From: JADLGL01 sp963732865
GTDB lineage: Bacteria > Pseudomonadota > Alphaproteobacteria > Rhizobiales > Kaistiaceae
DNA: 64,000 nt
Direction: 5' to 3'
Assembly: GCA_963732865.1 (NCBI GenBank)
Contig: CAVTBC010000004.1
Coordinates: 1-64,000 of the forward strand
In this document: piece after piece, positions 1-9,991 of the stretch
Numbering within the stretch: position 1 is the first letter of the stretch
Layout: each line of letters starts with the position of its first letter
The notes under the pieces: model-generated
What the model was told of the DNA's origin: nothing
The model's input: only the letters and a program-made list of their open reading frames with translations
The model's database searches: none
Made by a program: the position numbers and the translations under genes

Positions 1-312
1 GGCGCGGCGATCGATGTGCCGAGCCCGACTTTCACGCTGGTGCAGGACTATCCCGACCTTGCGCCGCCGGTCGTGCATTTCGACCTCTATCGCTTGAGCA
101 ATCCGGCCGAGCTGGTCGAAATTGGCTTCGACGAGCTCCCGGCCGAGGCCGCAACCCTGATCGAATGGCCTGAGCGGGCCGGCGACCGGCTGCCACAAAC
201 GGCGCTCAAGGTCCGTCTGGAGCTGGCGGACGGCGGGCGGCGTGTCATTTTTTCGGGAGATCGCGCCTGGCAGGAGCGGCTGGCGCGGCTTTACATTGGG
301 TTCGGCCGTTGA
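1..312 (+). CDS. tsaE: TsaE C-terminal part (t6A tRNA modification ATPase), 5' end off window
   Basis: The open frame enters from the left edge and stops with TGA at 310-312, giving about 103 codons. The residues fit the C-terminal half of TsaE: an HFDLYRL segment, an EIGFDEL segment and the LIEWPERAG motif. The Walker A loop would lie upstream and is not in the window. TsaE is the small ATPase that works with TsaB and TsaD to make N6-threonylcarbamoyladenosine on ANN-decoding tRNAs. The GTG at 16 lies inside the domain and is not the true start. It is the first gene of the run toward murU, addB and addA. Confidence 0.87.
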   Translation, partial: GAAIDVPSPTFTLVQDYPDLAPPVVHFDLYRLSNPAELVEIGFDELPAEAATLIEWPERAGDRLPQTALKVRLELADGGRRVIFSGDRAWQERLARLYIGFGR

Positions 313-441
313 CTGACAGCGCCAATTCGCCGCTCACAGGACGTTACCGTAATCGACAATCGGTGACGAACACGGTTCAGTCCGCGCCCGACCTTTGCTA
401 TCACACCGCAGGTCGCGATAATGGCCGGGAGGTCGTGACGC

Positions 442-1173
442 TTGTCTCGGGGTTTCATGCCTAAGGCTGCCATGGTGCTTGCCGCCGGATTGGGAACGCG
501 GATGCGTCCGATCACGGCGAACCTGCCCAAGCCGCTGGTGCGTGTCGGCGGGCGTCCGCTGATCGACCACGCGCTCGACCGGCTGGCGGAAGCCAATATC
601 GAAACGGCGGTGGTCAATGTCCACTTTCTCGCCGAGCGCGTCATTGCCCACGTCAAGGGGCGGCGCCGGCCGAAGATCGTGATCTCCGATGAGCGGGCCA
701 AGCTGCTCGAAACCGGCGGCGGCGTGGTCAAGGCGCTGCCAATGCTCGGCAGTGATCCATTCTTCCTGCTCAATTCCGATTCGTTCTGGATCGAAGGTCC
801 GCGCCCCAATCTGCGGACGCTGGCTGCGGCGTGGAACAGCGAGCGGATGGACGCGCTGCTGATGCTGGCGCCGACCGTCGCCGCGATCGGCTATGACGGC
901 CCCGGCGACTTCTTCATGGATGGCGACGGACGGCTGACGCCGCGTCCCGAGCATGACGTTGCGCCCTTCGTCTATACGGGCGTTGCGATCGTCGATCCGG
1001 CGGCGATGTTCGCCGATGCACCCGACGGGCCCTTCTCACTCAATCTTCTCATCGACCGCGTCAGCGAAGCCGGCCGATTGTTCGGCATGCGCATGGACGG
1101 CACCTGGTTCCACGTCGGGACACCCGCCGCCATCGCCGACGCCGAGCACGCTCTGGTCGTCAACGCCGCCTGA
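442..1173 (+). CDS. murU: MurU-like N-acetylmuramate-1-phosphate uridylyltransferase
   Basis: This is a 243-residue nucleotidyltransferase. The N-terminus has the sugar-nucleotide signature AMVLAAGLGTRMRP, followed by LPKPLVRVGGRP; the mid-part has LLNSDSFW, a likely metal and nucleotide site. Size and motifs fit MurU, which makes UDP-MurNAc from MurNAc-1-phosphate in cell-wall recycling; other sugar-1-phosphate nucleotidyltransferases cannot be excluded. The TTG at 442 sits nine bases after a GGGAGG (427-432), so I prefer it to the ATG at 457. In many Alphaproteobacteria the kinase gene amgK lies between tsaE and murU; here the 129-bp gap has no room for it. Confidence 0.75.
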   Translation: MSRGFMPKAAMVLAAGLGTRMRPITANLPKPLVRVGGRPLIDHALDRLAEANIETAVVNVHFLAERVIAHVKGRRRPKIVISDERAKLLETGGGVVKALPMLGSDPFFLLNSDSFWIEGPRPNLRTLAAAWNSERMDALLMLAPTVAAIGYDGPGDFFMDGDGRLTPRPEHDVAPFVYTGVAIVDPAAMFADAPDGPFSLNLLIDRVSEAGRLFGMRMDGTWFHVGTPAAIADAEHALVVNAA

Positions 1174-1182
1174 CGCGCCCTG

Positions 1183-4100
1183 ATGCGGCGCCCCAACGTC
1201 TTCTCCATCCCCGCCGGCGCCCCTTTCCTGCCGACACTGGTCGACGCGCTCGCCGCGGGCCGGTTCGCGCCAATCGACATGTCCGATCCGATGGCACTGG
1301 CGGATGTCACGATCCTGCTGCCGACGCGGCGTGCGGCGCGCGTGCTGCGGCAGCTGCTGATCGAGCGGAACCCGAGTAGGGCAGCCCTGCTGCCGCGAAT
1401 CCAAACCCTTGGCGATGTCGACGAGGAAGAGCATCTGCTGGCCGTGTCGGAGGAAGACCCGGCTGATGCGCTGGTGCTGCCGCCGGTCATTTCACGGCTG
1501 GAGCGCAGCCTTGTCCTGACCGAACTGGTGATGGCGTGGGGGCGCGCCGCGATGCCCTCCGGCGCGGAGGATCAGAGCCTCGTCCCCTCCTCGGCCGCCG
1601 ACGGCATGAAGCTCGCCGGCGATTTGGGCCGGCTCATCGACGACATGGCAACGGCGGGCATCTCATGGGACGCGCTGGGGCAACTCGCGCCGGACGAATA
1701 TGCGGGCTACTGGCAGCAGACGCTCGACTTCCTCAAGATCGCCGGCGAGCAATGGCCGCGCTACCTAGCCGAACAGAACCGCGCCGACCCCGCGGCACGG
1801 CGCGATCAATTGCTGCGCCTCGCCGCGGGCCGCCTCGGCGCGGCGCCGCTCGCCGGGCCGATCATCGCCGCAGGCTCCACCGGTTCGATCCCGGCGACGG
1901 CGGCGCTGCTCAAGGTGATCGCAGGACTGCCGCAGGGCGCCGTCGTCCTGCCCGGGCTCGACACCGCCATCGACGACGAGGCCTGGGAGGCGATCGGTGA
2001 GGCCACGGAGTCCGAACAGGGCGCGCCGAGCCATCCGCAATTCGGCCTCAAGCGCCTGATCGCCGAGATCGGCATTCTGCGCGCCGACGTCGAGACGCTG
2101 GGCGACGCCCCACCGGCGCTGGCCCAGCGTTCGGCGCTGATCGGCGAGGCCATGCGGCCGGCGGCAACAACCGAGAAATGGGCCGAGGCGGCGCCCGCGG
2201 AAGCCGGTTCGCTGAACGGCATCAGCCTGATCGAAGCGCGCAATGAGCAAGAGGAAGCGCTGGCGATCGCCGTGGCGCTGCGCGAATCGCTGGAGACGCC
2301 TGGGCGGATCGCGGCGCTGGTGACGCCCGACCGAACGCTGGCGCGACGCGTCGCCGTCGCGCTGCAGCGCTGGAACATCCGCGTCGACGATTCGGCCGGC
2401 CAGCCGCTCGATGCGACGCCGCCCGGGGTCTTCGTCCGCCTCCTAGCGGAAGCCGCCTTCATTGAAGACGCCACGGCGTTGATGGGCCTCGCCAAGCATC
2501 CGCTGGCGCGCTTCGGCGAATCGCGCCGGGATTGCCGCCGCGCGGCCGAAGTCCTTGAGGTCGCCATCCTGCGCGGCACCGGCGGGGCGGGCTCCATCGC
2601 AACGCTCGCCGAGCGGCTGATCGGTCTGCACCTTCGTTCGGACATGGGCGCCGAGAGATTCGTGCCCCGGGCGCGCAAGCGGCTCGGAAAGAAGGACTGG
2701 GAACGCGCCGAGAATCTGGCCAGAGCGCTCGGAAAGGCTATTGGTCCGCTGGAAGCCTTGAAAGAGGATCACCTCGTGACGGTGGCGGAGTTGGCACGGC
2801 GTCTCGCTGCCGCGCTCGAAGCGGCGGCGGATGGCGGCCATGGCGAGGGGCTCAGCGTCTGGGACGACCGCGCCGGCGATGCGCTCGCCGAACTGCTGGC
2901 CGGCTTGATGGACGCGGGGCGGCTGCAGATCCCGCCGCGTGAATTTCCGGCCTTTCTCACAGCGGCGATGGCGGGCGTCACCATCGCGCCCGAACTCGGC
3001 ACCGATCCGCGCATTCATATCTGGGGCACGCTGGAGGCGCGGCTGCAAAGCGCCGACCTCCTGATCCTCGGCGGTCTCGACGAGGGCGTCTGGCCAGGCG
3101 AGATCCGCACCGATGCCTGGCTGTCACGGCGGATGCGGACCGCCATCGGCCTGCCGGCGCCGGAGCGGCGGATCGGTCTCGCCGCGCATGATTTTACCGA
3201 AGCGATGGCGAATGAGCGTGTGATCGTCACCCGCTCCGAACGGCGGGGCGGCACACCGACGGTGACGTCGCGCTGGCTCCAGCGCTTCGAGGCCATTGCC
3301 GGCAAGAACCGGATGGGCGAGATGACCGCGCGGGGCGCGCCCCATCTCGCCATGGCGCGCGATCTCGATGCCGTGCCGCCAGCGGACGTGCGGCCCGAGC
3401 CCCGCCCGCAACCCCGGCCGCCGCTCGCCGCCCGGCCTCGCGAGCTTTCGGTGACAACGATCGAAACGCTGATCCGCGACCCCTATGCGGTTTACGCCCG
3501 GCGCGTGCTCCAGTTGGAACCACTCGACCCGATCGGCCAGCGCGCCGATCCACGCCTGCGCGGCTCGCTGATCCACGAGGCCTTCGCCGATTTCACCAAG
3601 CAGTGGAAAGGGCCGTTCGGCCCGGCGGCGCGCGACAAGTTGCTGGCCCTGTGGCGGAGCCGCTTCGTCGAAATCGAGGCTTTCCCCGAAGTGCATGCGG
3701 TGTGGCTGCTGAAGGCGGAGTGGATTGCCGACTGGATGATCCAGTGGGAAGCCGCACGCGCTGAGGACGTTGCCTCGCGCCATGCGGAAATCTCCGGGAA
3801 GTATGTGTTCTCCACCGATGCCGGCACCTTTGCCCTCACCGGGCGGGCCGACCGTATCGACGTCCTGCGGGACGGCCGCGCCGCCATCTATGACTACAAG
3901 ACCGGAGCGCTGGCGACCGCGAAGCAGGTGCTGCTGTTCCAGCCGCAATTGGCTCTGGAGGGCGCGATGCTGCGCGAAGGGGCGTTCGAAGAACGCTTCA
4001 AGGACCGCTCGCTCGCGGAGCTCGCCTGGATCGGTCTCGGCCGCATCGGCAAGGACGAACCGATGCGCTCGGCGGTCGTCGACGATATGACCGCGGACAG

Positions 4101-4272
4101 CGTGGCAGCCGCGGCGCTGCAGCTTCTGCGGCGTCTCATCGAGGCCTATGAGAATCCCGCCAAGGGCTATGTGAGCCAGGCGCGGCCGATGTTCGAGCGG
4201 CGCATTCCGGGCGACTATGATCACCTCGCCCGCGTCAATGAATGGCGCTACGCCGCGCGGCCGCTACCATGA
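1183..4272 (+). CDS. addB: AddB, double-strand break repair helicase-nuclease subunit
   Basis: This 1029-residue protein starts at ATG 1183, just after murU. A GGLDEGVWPG segment near residue 628 is typical of AddB. The C-terminal RecB-type nuclease domain shows GRADRID near residue 886 followed by YDYKTG, the metal-binding PD-(D/E)XK motif. No clean Walker A is seen, as is usual for the inactive helicase subunit of alphaproteobacterial AddB. With AddA it resects DNA ends for RecA loading. Its stop overlaps the addA start as ATGA (4269-4272), which implies translational coupling. Confidence 0.93.
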   Translation: MRRPNVFSIPAGAPFLPTLVDALAAGRFAPIDMSDPMALADVTILLPTRRAARVLRQLLIERNPSRAALLPRIQTLGDVDEEEHLLAVSEEDPADALVLPPVISRLERSLVLTELVMAWGRAAMPSGAEDQSLVPSSAADGMKLAGDLGRLIDDMATAGISWDALGQLAPDEYAGYWQQTLDFLKIAGEQWPRYLAEQNRADPAARRDQLLRLAAGRLGAAPLAGPIIAAGSTGSIPATAALLKVIAGLPQGAVVLPGLDTAIDDEAWEAIGEATESEQGAPSHPQFGLKRLIAEIGILRADVETLGDAPPALAQRSALIGEAMRPAATTEKWAEAAPAEAGSLNGISLIEARNEQEEALAIAVALRESLETPGRIAALVTPDRTLARRVAVALQRWNIRVDDSAGQPLDATPPGVFVRLLAEAAFIEDATALMGLAKHPLARFGESRRDCRRAAEVLEVAILRGTGGAGSIATLAERLIGLHLRSDMGAERFVPRARKRLGKKDWERAENLARALGKAIGPLEALKEDHLVTVAELARRLAAALEAAADGGHGEGLSVWDDRAGDALAELLAGLMDAGRLQIPPREFPAFLTAAMAGVTIAPELGTDPRIHIWGTLEARLQSADLLILGGLDEGVWPGEIRTDAWLSRRMRTAIGLPAPERRIGLAAHDFTEAMANERVIVTRSERRGGTPTVTSRWLQRFEAIAGKNRMGEMTARGAPHLAMARDLDAVPPADVRPEPRPQPRPPLAARPRELSVTTIETLIRDPYAVYARRVLQLEPLDPIGQRADPRLRGSLIHEAFADFTKQWKGPFGPAARDKLLALWRSRFVEIEAFPEVHAVWLLKAEWIADWMIQWEAARAEDVASRHAEISGKYVFSTDAGTFALTGRADRIDVLRDGRAAIYDYKTGALATAKQVLLFQPQLALEGAMLREGAFEERFKDRSLAELAWIGLGRIGKDEPMRSAVVDDMTADSVAAAALQLLRRLIEAYENPAKGYVSQARPMFERRIPGDYDHLARVNEWRYAARPLP

Positions 4273-7200
4273 ACACGGTCGCGCGCCCCGTCGATAGTGT
4301 GACGAAGCAGCGGCAGTCCGAAGCTTCGGCGCCGGGACGCTCGGCCTGGGTGTCGGCGAATGCCGGCTCCGGCAAGACGCATGTGCTGGCGCAGCGCGTG
4401 GTGCGCCTGCTGCTCGCGGGCGCCGATCCAGCACGCCTTCTCTGTCTCACCTTCACCAAGGCCGCCGCCGCGGAGATGGCGATCCGCGTCTTCGACCGGC
4501 TGGCGAAATGGGTCGGTATGAACCATGCCGAACTCGACGCGGACCTGGAGGATTTGGACGGGCGGAAGCCCACGGCCGCGATGCGCTCGCGCGCCCGTCG
4601 CCTGTTCGCGCTGGCGCTGGAGACACCGGGCGGCCTCAAGATCCAGACAGTCCACGCCTTCTGCGAAAGGCTGCTGCATCAATTTCCCTTCGAGGCCGGC
4701 GTTGCCGGACATTTTCAGGTGCTCGAAGAGAACGCCGCGACCGTCCTCATCGCCGATGCGCGCCGGCAAGTTCTCGGCGCGGCGGCCGCCGATCTCGCCA
4801 GCCCGCTCGGACAGGCGCTCCGAACCGTGGTCCTCGCCGCCAGCGATCGCGGTTATGAGGACGCCATCCGCGAATTGCTGGAGGACCGGGCGGCCTTCGA
4901 CCGCTGGATCGCGGATGCCGGCTCGCTCGGTCATGCGCTCGCCCAGTTGCGCCGCGCGCTCGGCGTCGAGTCCGCTCCGTCGCTGGAAGCCGTGGAGGCA
5001 ACGATCCTCGGTGAAGCACCGTTCAGCGCCGAGGATCTGGCCCAACTCGTCGCGGAACTCCGGCGAACCGGCGGCGCCAATGACGGTAAGGCCGCCGACC
5101 GCCTGGAACCCTATTTCCATGCCGCGCGACGATACCGGGCGGCTCGCGGCCTATCGCGAGTTTTTCTGCAAATCGGACGGTGGGGTCCGCAAGGTTTCGA
5201 CCCTTGTCACCAACAAGGTGCGCGCTGCCTGGCCGGAGATCGACGAGCGCCTGGCGGCGGAATGCATCCGCCTGGAAGCGCTGATCGAGATGGCCAACGC
5301 CGCCGAGACCTACACCGTGACCGCGGCCGTCCTCGTCCTCGCCGAGCAAGTGCTCGCCGCCTATGCGCGCGCCAAGGCGGTGCGCGGCCTCCTCGACTTC
5401 GACGATCTGATCGCGCGCACGCTCGACCTGTTGCAGCGTTCCGGCGCGGCGCGCTGGGTGCATTACAAGATCGACCAGGGCATCGACCACATCCTGCTCG
5501 ACGAGGCGCAGGATACGAGCCCCGGCCAGTGGCGGGTGATCCGCGCCCTGGCCGATGAGTTCTTCGCCGGCGAGGGCTCGCATGAGGGCGGCGCGAACGC
5601 TGTTCGCGGTCGGCGACGAGAAGCAGTCGATCTATTCTTTCCAGGGAGCGGTCCCGGCCTGGTTCAGCCGGGTAAAGCGTGAGATCGGCGCCAAGGCCGC
5701 CGCGGCCGGCCAGCCCTTCAGCGACGTTGAGCTCACCGTCTCCTTTCGCTCGACACAGGACATTGTCGCCGCCGTCGACAGGATTTTTGCACCGCTCGCC
5801 GCCCATACGGGCCTTTCCGCCGAGGCCAAGGCGCCGGTGCATGAAGCGATAAGGCGAAGCGAGCCGGGGCAAGTGGTGGTCTGGCCGATGGAGGCGCAGC
5901 CGGAAATGCCGGAGCCGGGCGAATGGTCGGAGCCGCTTGATCATATCGGCGACTCGGCGCCGGAGGTGATCCTCGCCAACCGCGTCGCCGGCACGATCCG
6001 CGCGTGGCTGCGCTCCGGCGCATGCCTGGAAGCCAGCGGCAAGCCGATCCGACCCGGCGGCATCCTCATCCTGACCCGGCGGCGCGGGGCGCTCAGCGAG
6101 GCGATCAACCGGAGCCTCAAGGCCAGCGGCGTGCCCGTCGCAGGTGCCGACCGCATCGCGCTGGCCGATCACATCGCCGCCAAGGATCTGATCGCCCTTG
6201 GCGACGTGGCGCTGCAGGACCGCGACGACCTATCGCTGGCGACGGTTCTGCGCAGCCCGCTGTTCGGCCTCAGCGACGATGCTCTGTTCGCCCTCGCCTA
6301 TGACCGGGGGCCGCGGCCGCTCTGGGTGATGCTGAAGGAAGCCGCCGACGCCGAGCCCTTCGTCACCGCCTTCCGCACGCTCAGCAAGCTGCGCGCCCGG
6401 GCCGACATGGTCGGGCCGTTCGCCTTCTTCGCCGAAGTGCTTGGACCCGGCGGCGGAAGGCGGAAATTCGCCGAGCGGCTTGGGGCAGAAGCCGATGATC
6501 TGCTTGACGAATTCCTGGCCCAAGCGCTCGCCTATGAACGGCTGGAGACGCCGTCGCTACAGGGCTTCCTCGGTTGGATCCGCTCGACGGCGACCGAGAT
6601 CCGGCGCGAGACCGACACCTCACAGAACGAGGTTCGCGTCATGACCGTGCATGGCGCCAAGGGGCTCGAGGCCGATATCGTCTTCCTCGTCGATGATGGT
6701 TCGGCCCCGGCGCATCCAGGCCACGACCCGAATTTCCTGGCGATCACCAAGGACCCGGACGCGGCGGAGCCGGCGCCACTGGTCTGGGCGCGCGGCACGA
6801 GCAAGAAGCCGGCGCTGGTGAAGGACCTGCTCGACGATCGGCGGGAGCGGGCGAAGCAGGAATATCGCCGCCTCCTCTATGTCGGCGCGACCAGGGCTCG
6901 CGATCGCCTCTATGTCTGCGGCACGTTTAAGGACAACACGACCGACCGGAGCGGCGGCTGGCACGCGCTGATCTCGGCGGCGCTCATGCCGGATGCGGTC
7001 GAGGGCGTGGCGATCGACGGATCGCCCGAGTTCGTCTGGCGGTCGGAGGGCCCAAAGGCCGCGGCTGCGCCGGCCGCGGAAGGTCCCGCCATGGCGGAGC
7101 CGACGGCCGCGCCGGATTGGCTGCGGCGAGCCGTAACCCCGGCGCGGGCGCTGCGGCGGATCACGCCGTCGCGGGCCTTCACCGCGGCGCCGTCGGGCGA

Positions 7201-7807
7201 GGCGCAGGCAGACTTCGAGGCGCGGCGCGAGGGGGCGGGGACGGCCCTGCAGCGCGGCAGGCTGGTTCACCGGCTTCTGGAGGCCCTGCCCTCGCATGCC
7301 GAGACGGACCGGCGTGCCACAGCCGTCCGGTTTCTTGAGGCCGCCGCACCGGCCATGTCGGCGGCGGCACGCGAGGCGCTGGTGTCGGAAGTGCTCGTCG
7401 TTCTCGCCGATCCCCGCTTTGCCGGGGTGTTCGGGCCAGGCAGCCGCGCGGAAGTCGATATCGGTGCAGAATTGCCGGTGGATGGCGGCATCGGCGTGCT
7501 TTCCGGCCGGATCGATCGACTCGCGGTCACGGATCACGAAGTCCTGATCGTTGACTACAAGACCAATCGGCCGGCGCCGGAGAGCCTCGATAAGACGCCC
7601 GAGGCCTATATCGTCCAGCTGGCGCTTTATGCGGAAGTCCTCGGCCGGCTCTATCCGGACCGGCGGATTCGGGCCGCTTTGCTGTGGACCGACCTCCCGG
7701 CGCTGATGCCGATCCCTGGCGACCGGCTGGCGGCGGCGGCGCGGCGGGCAATCGGCGACAGCAAGGCCGGCATCGGGGCGATAGCGCCCGGAGGCCCGTC
7801 GGGTTGA
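4269..7807 (+). CDS. addA: AddA, UvrD-type helicase-nuclease subunit, with two apparent frameshifts
   Basis: The coding signal runs through three frames. The first part (4269 to about 5125) has Walker A SANAGSGKT at residues 29-37 and a TVHAFCERLLHQFPFEA segment. The second (about 5128 to 5590) has the Walker B DEAQD. The third (about 5594 to 7807) has GDEKQSIYSFQGA, VMTVHGAKGLEADIVFL, YVGATRARDRLYV and the nuclease motif GRIDRLAV...VDYKTN. Each switch fits one extra base (or two missing). All helicase and nuclease motifs remain intact, so sequencing indels are likelier than decay, but a true pseudogene is possible. The start overlaps the addB stop (ATGA). Confidence 0.85.
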
Positions 7808-7832
7808 CGCTAGCCCCTGCGCTACCTACCTT
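7804..7832 (+). promoter_or_regulatory. candidate sigma-70 promoter for thioredoxin
   Basis: TTGACG (7804-7809) is followed after 17 bp by TACCTT (7827-7832), 27 bp before the thioredoxin ATG and overlapping the addA stop. The -35 is close to consensus and the -10 is weaker. This is a prediction by eye only. Confidence 0.45.
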
Positions 7833-7859
7833 TCGGCTACATCAATCGAGGTTTCCTCC

Positions 7860-8177
7860 ATGCCAACAAAAGTTACCGACGGTTCATTCCAGCAGGACGT
7901 GCTGAATTCGGCCGAGCCTGTTGTTGTCGATTTCTGGGCTGAATGGTGCGGCCCCTGTCACGCCATCGCCCCCGCGCTTGAGGAACTCGCCACCGAGCTC
8001 GACGGCAAGGTGACGATCGCCAAGCTGAATATCGACGAGAACCCGCAGACGGCGATCCGCTATGGCGTCCGCTCGATCCCGACCTTGATCATGTTCAAGA
8101 ACGGCGAGCCGATGGCCATGCAGGTCGGCGCTGCGCCGAAGAGCCGCCTTTCGGACTGGATTCACAAGGCAATCTAG
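7860..8177 (+). CDS. trxA: thioredoxin with CGPC active site
   Basis: The 105-residue length is normal for thioredoxin. The active site WCGPC places the redox cysteines at 30 and 33, and the cis-proline loop RSIPTLIMF follows. It reduces disulfides in the cytoplasm using electrons from thioredoxin reductase. A HAIAP segment replaces the usual RMIAP after the active site, and the neighbouring paralogue shares this. A GGTTTCC stretch before the ATG gives only a weak ribosome site. A strong terminator lies just downstream, so it is probably transcribed alone or as the end of the addBA run. Confidence 0.93.
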   Translation: MPTKVTDGSFQQDVLNSAEPVVVDFWAEWCGPCHAIAPALEELATELDGKVTIAKLNIDENPQTAIRYGVRSIPTLIMFKNGEPMAMQVGAAPKSRLSDWIHKAI

Positions 8178-8200
8178 CCAACCGGAACTTCGTTTGCTGC

Positions 8201-8234
8201 AAAGGCCGCGTCCCAAGGGATGCGGCCTTTTTCT
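8201..8234 (+). terminator. rho-independent terminator after the first thioredoxin
   Basis: A nine-base stem, AAAGGCCGC (8201-8209) paired with GCGGCCTTT (8222-8230), closes a 12-base loop and runs into TTCTT. It lies 24 bp after the thioredoxin stop and separates it from its tandem paralogue. Confidence 0.8.
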
Positions 8235-8318
8235 TGGGGCGCCGTACCCTGATCGCCGGTGATTGACCGCCGGCGAAAGCCGCCGCAAGCTTGATGCTCG
8301 ATTCGCGCGAGGCCTCTC

Positions 8319-8636
8319 ATGACAAAGCAGGTGACGGACAGTTCCTTCGAACAGGACGTGCTGAAATCGGCCGGTCCTGTGGTGGTCGATTTCTGGGCGC
8401 AATGGTGCCCGCCCTGCCATGCCATTGCCCCAGCACTCGAGGAACTCGCGACAGAACTCGACGGTCAGGTCACCATCCTCAAGCTGAATACCGACGACAA
8501 TCCGCGCGCGGCGAGCACGTATGGCGTCCGCTCGATCCCGACGCTGATCATGTTCAAGGACGGCGAGCCGATGGCAATCCATGTCGGCGCCGCGCCGAAA
8601 AGCCGCCTCGCCGACTGGATCCGAAAGGGCATCTGA
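8319..8636 (+). CDS. tandem thioredoxin paralogue with CPPC active site
   Basis: This 105-residue thioredoxin is about 78% identical by eye to its upstream neighbour (23 differences without gaps). The key change is in the active site: WCPPC instead of WCGPC (Cys30, Pro31, Pro32, Cys33). In thioredoxin-fold proteins the dipeptide between the cysteines tunes redox potential, so this copy may have a different partner or act less as a general reductant. RSIPTLIMF with the cis-proline is kept. A GAGG seven bases before the ATG supports the start. It is separated from the first copy by a terminator, so it probably has its own promoter. Confidence 0.9.
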   Translation: MTKQVTDSSFEQDVLKSAGPVVVDFWAQWCPPCHAIAPALEELATELDGQVTILKLNTDDNPRAASTYGVRSIPTLIMFKDGEPMAIHVGAAPKSRLADWIRKGI

Positions 8637-8648
8637 CCGGCCGCCCTG

Positions 8649-9965
8649 CTATTGCGGCGGCGTGCCGTTAAGATCGAGCACGTGGCCGGCGAGATAGAGC
8701 GAGCCGCAAATCAATACGCGCGGCGGCGGGGATCCGGCGGCGGCGGCGATATCGGCGAGCGCTGCATCAACTGACGGGGAAACGGCTGCGGCGATGCCGA
8801 GCGCGCGGGCGGCGGACACCAGATCCTCCGGCGTGATCGCCGCATGTCCGGGAACCGCCACCGCCTTGAGCGACTGAGCAAGCCCGGCGAATGGCTCCAG
8901 GAAGGTCGCCGGATTCTTGGTATCGATCATGCCCATGATCAAATGCAGGGGCCGGGTGGCGCGATCCTCGAGATCGGCCATCACTTCGGCGATTGCCGCG
9001 GCGGCCCCGGCGTTGTGACCGCCATCCAGCCAGACCTCGCCGATACGATCCTTCACCGGATCGATGAGCCGGCCTGACGTCAGGCGCTGCATCCGCGCCG
9101 GCCAGTCGGCGTTCTGCAGGCCCTGCTCCAGCGCCGCGCTCGGAAGGTTGAGCCCGGCATAACGCAAGGCGGCAATGGCAGTGCCGGCATTGGCGAATTG
9201 ATGGCGGCCGATCAGCCGCGGCGGCGGTAGATCAAGCAGGCCGTCATGGTCCTGATAGACGAGGCGGCCGCGCTCCGGATAGGCCTGCCAATCCCGATTG
9301 GCGATCGCCAAAGGCGCCTGCAACGCGGCGGCGATCCGCTCGAACACCGCCAGTGCCTCGTCGGGCTGCGGTCCGATGATGGCCGGCCGGCCAGCCTTGA
9401 TGATGCCGGCCTTCTCGCCCGCAATCTCGGCGATGGTGTCCCCGAGGAAGCGCTCATGATCGATGGCGATCGGCGTGATCACGGCAACGAGCGGATCGCT
9501 GACGACGTTCGTAGCGTCGAGACGGCCGCCGAGGCCGACCTCAAGCACCAGAATATCGGCGGGAATGTCGGCGAAAATCTGCAACGCCGCCGCCGTGGTG
9601 ATCTCGAAATGCGTGATCGCCTCGCGGGCATTGATGCTTTCGACGCGCAGCAGCGCCTCGACCAGCGTGTCGTCATCGATGAAATGCGAACCGCCCAGAG
9701 CGCCGACGCGGATGCGTTCGTGGAAGCGGACGAGATGCGGCGAGGTGTAGGTGTGGACCCGCTGACCGGCCGCTTCCAGCGCGGCTCTCAGATACGCCGT
9801 CACCGAGCCCTTGCCGTTGGTGCCGGCGACATGGATCACCGGCGGCAGACGGCGCTCCGGATGGCCCATCGCGGCAAGCAAGCGGAAGACCCGATCCAGC
9901 GACAGATCGATCTCTTTCGGATGCAGTGACAGCATCCGGGTGAGGACGGCGGTAGAGCGATCCAA
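8649..9965 (-). CDS. folC: FolC, dihydrofolate synthase / folylpolyglutamate synthase
   Basis: This 438-residue protein has the ATP-binding loop GTNGKGS at residues 48-54, a HPKEIDLSLDRV start segment and the GGRLDATNV motif of the Mur-ligase-like central domain. It adds glutamate to dihydropteroate and to folates. The only reasonable start is TTG at 9965, 26 bp after accD; a later in-frame ATG (9935) would cut into the conserved LHPK segment. It is the last gene of the long minus-strand run that begins at aroA, and it converges on the second thioredoxin. Confidence 0.92.
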   Translation of the reverse strand: MDRSTAVLTRMLSLHPKEIDLSLDRVFRLLAAMGHPERRLPPVIHVAGTNGKGSVTAYLRAALEAAGQRVHTYTSPHLVRFHERIRVGALGGSHFIDDDTLVEALLRVESINAREAITHFEITTAAALQIFADIPADILVLEVGLGGRLDATNVVSDPLVAVITPIAIDHERFLGDTIAEIAGEKAGIIKAGRPAIIGPQPDEALAVFERIAAALQAPLAIANRDWQAYPERGRLVYQDHDGLLDLPPPRLIGRHQFANAGTAIAALRYAGLNLPSAALEQGLQNADWPARMQRLTSGRLIDPVKDRIGEVWLDGGHNAGAAAAIAEVMADLEDRATRPLHLIMGMIDTKNPATFLEPFAGLAQSLKAVAVPGHAAITPEDLVSAARALGIAAAVSPSVDAALADIAAAAGSPPPRVLICGSLYLAGHVLDLNGTPPQ

Positions 9966-9991
9966 AGCGGCGGCTTTCGGGACGGTCGCGG

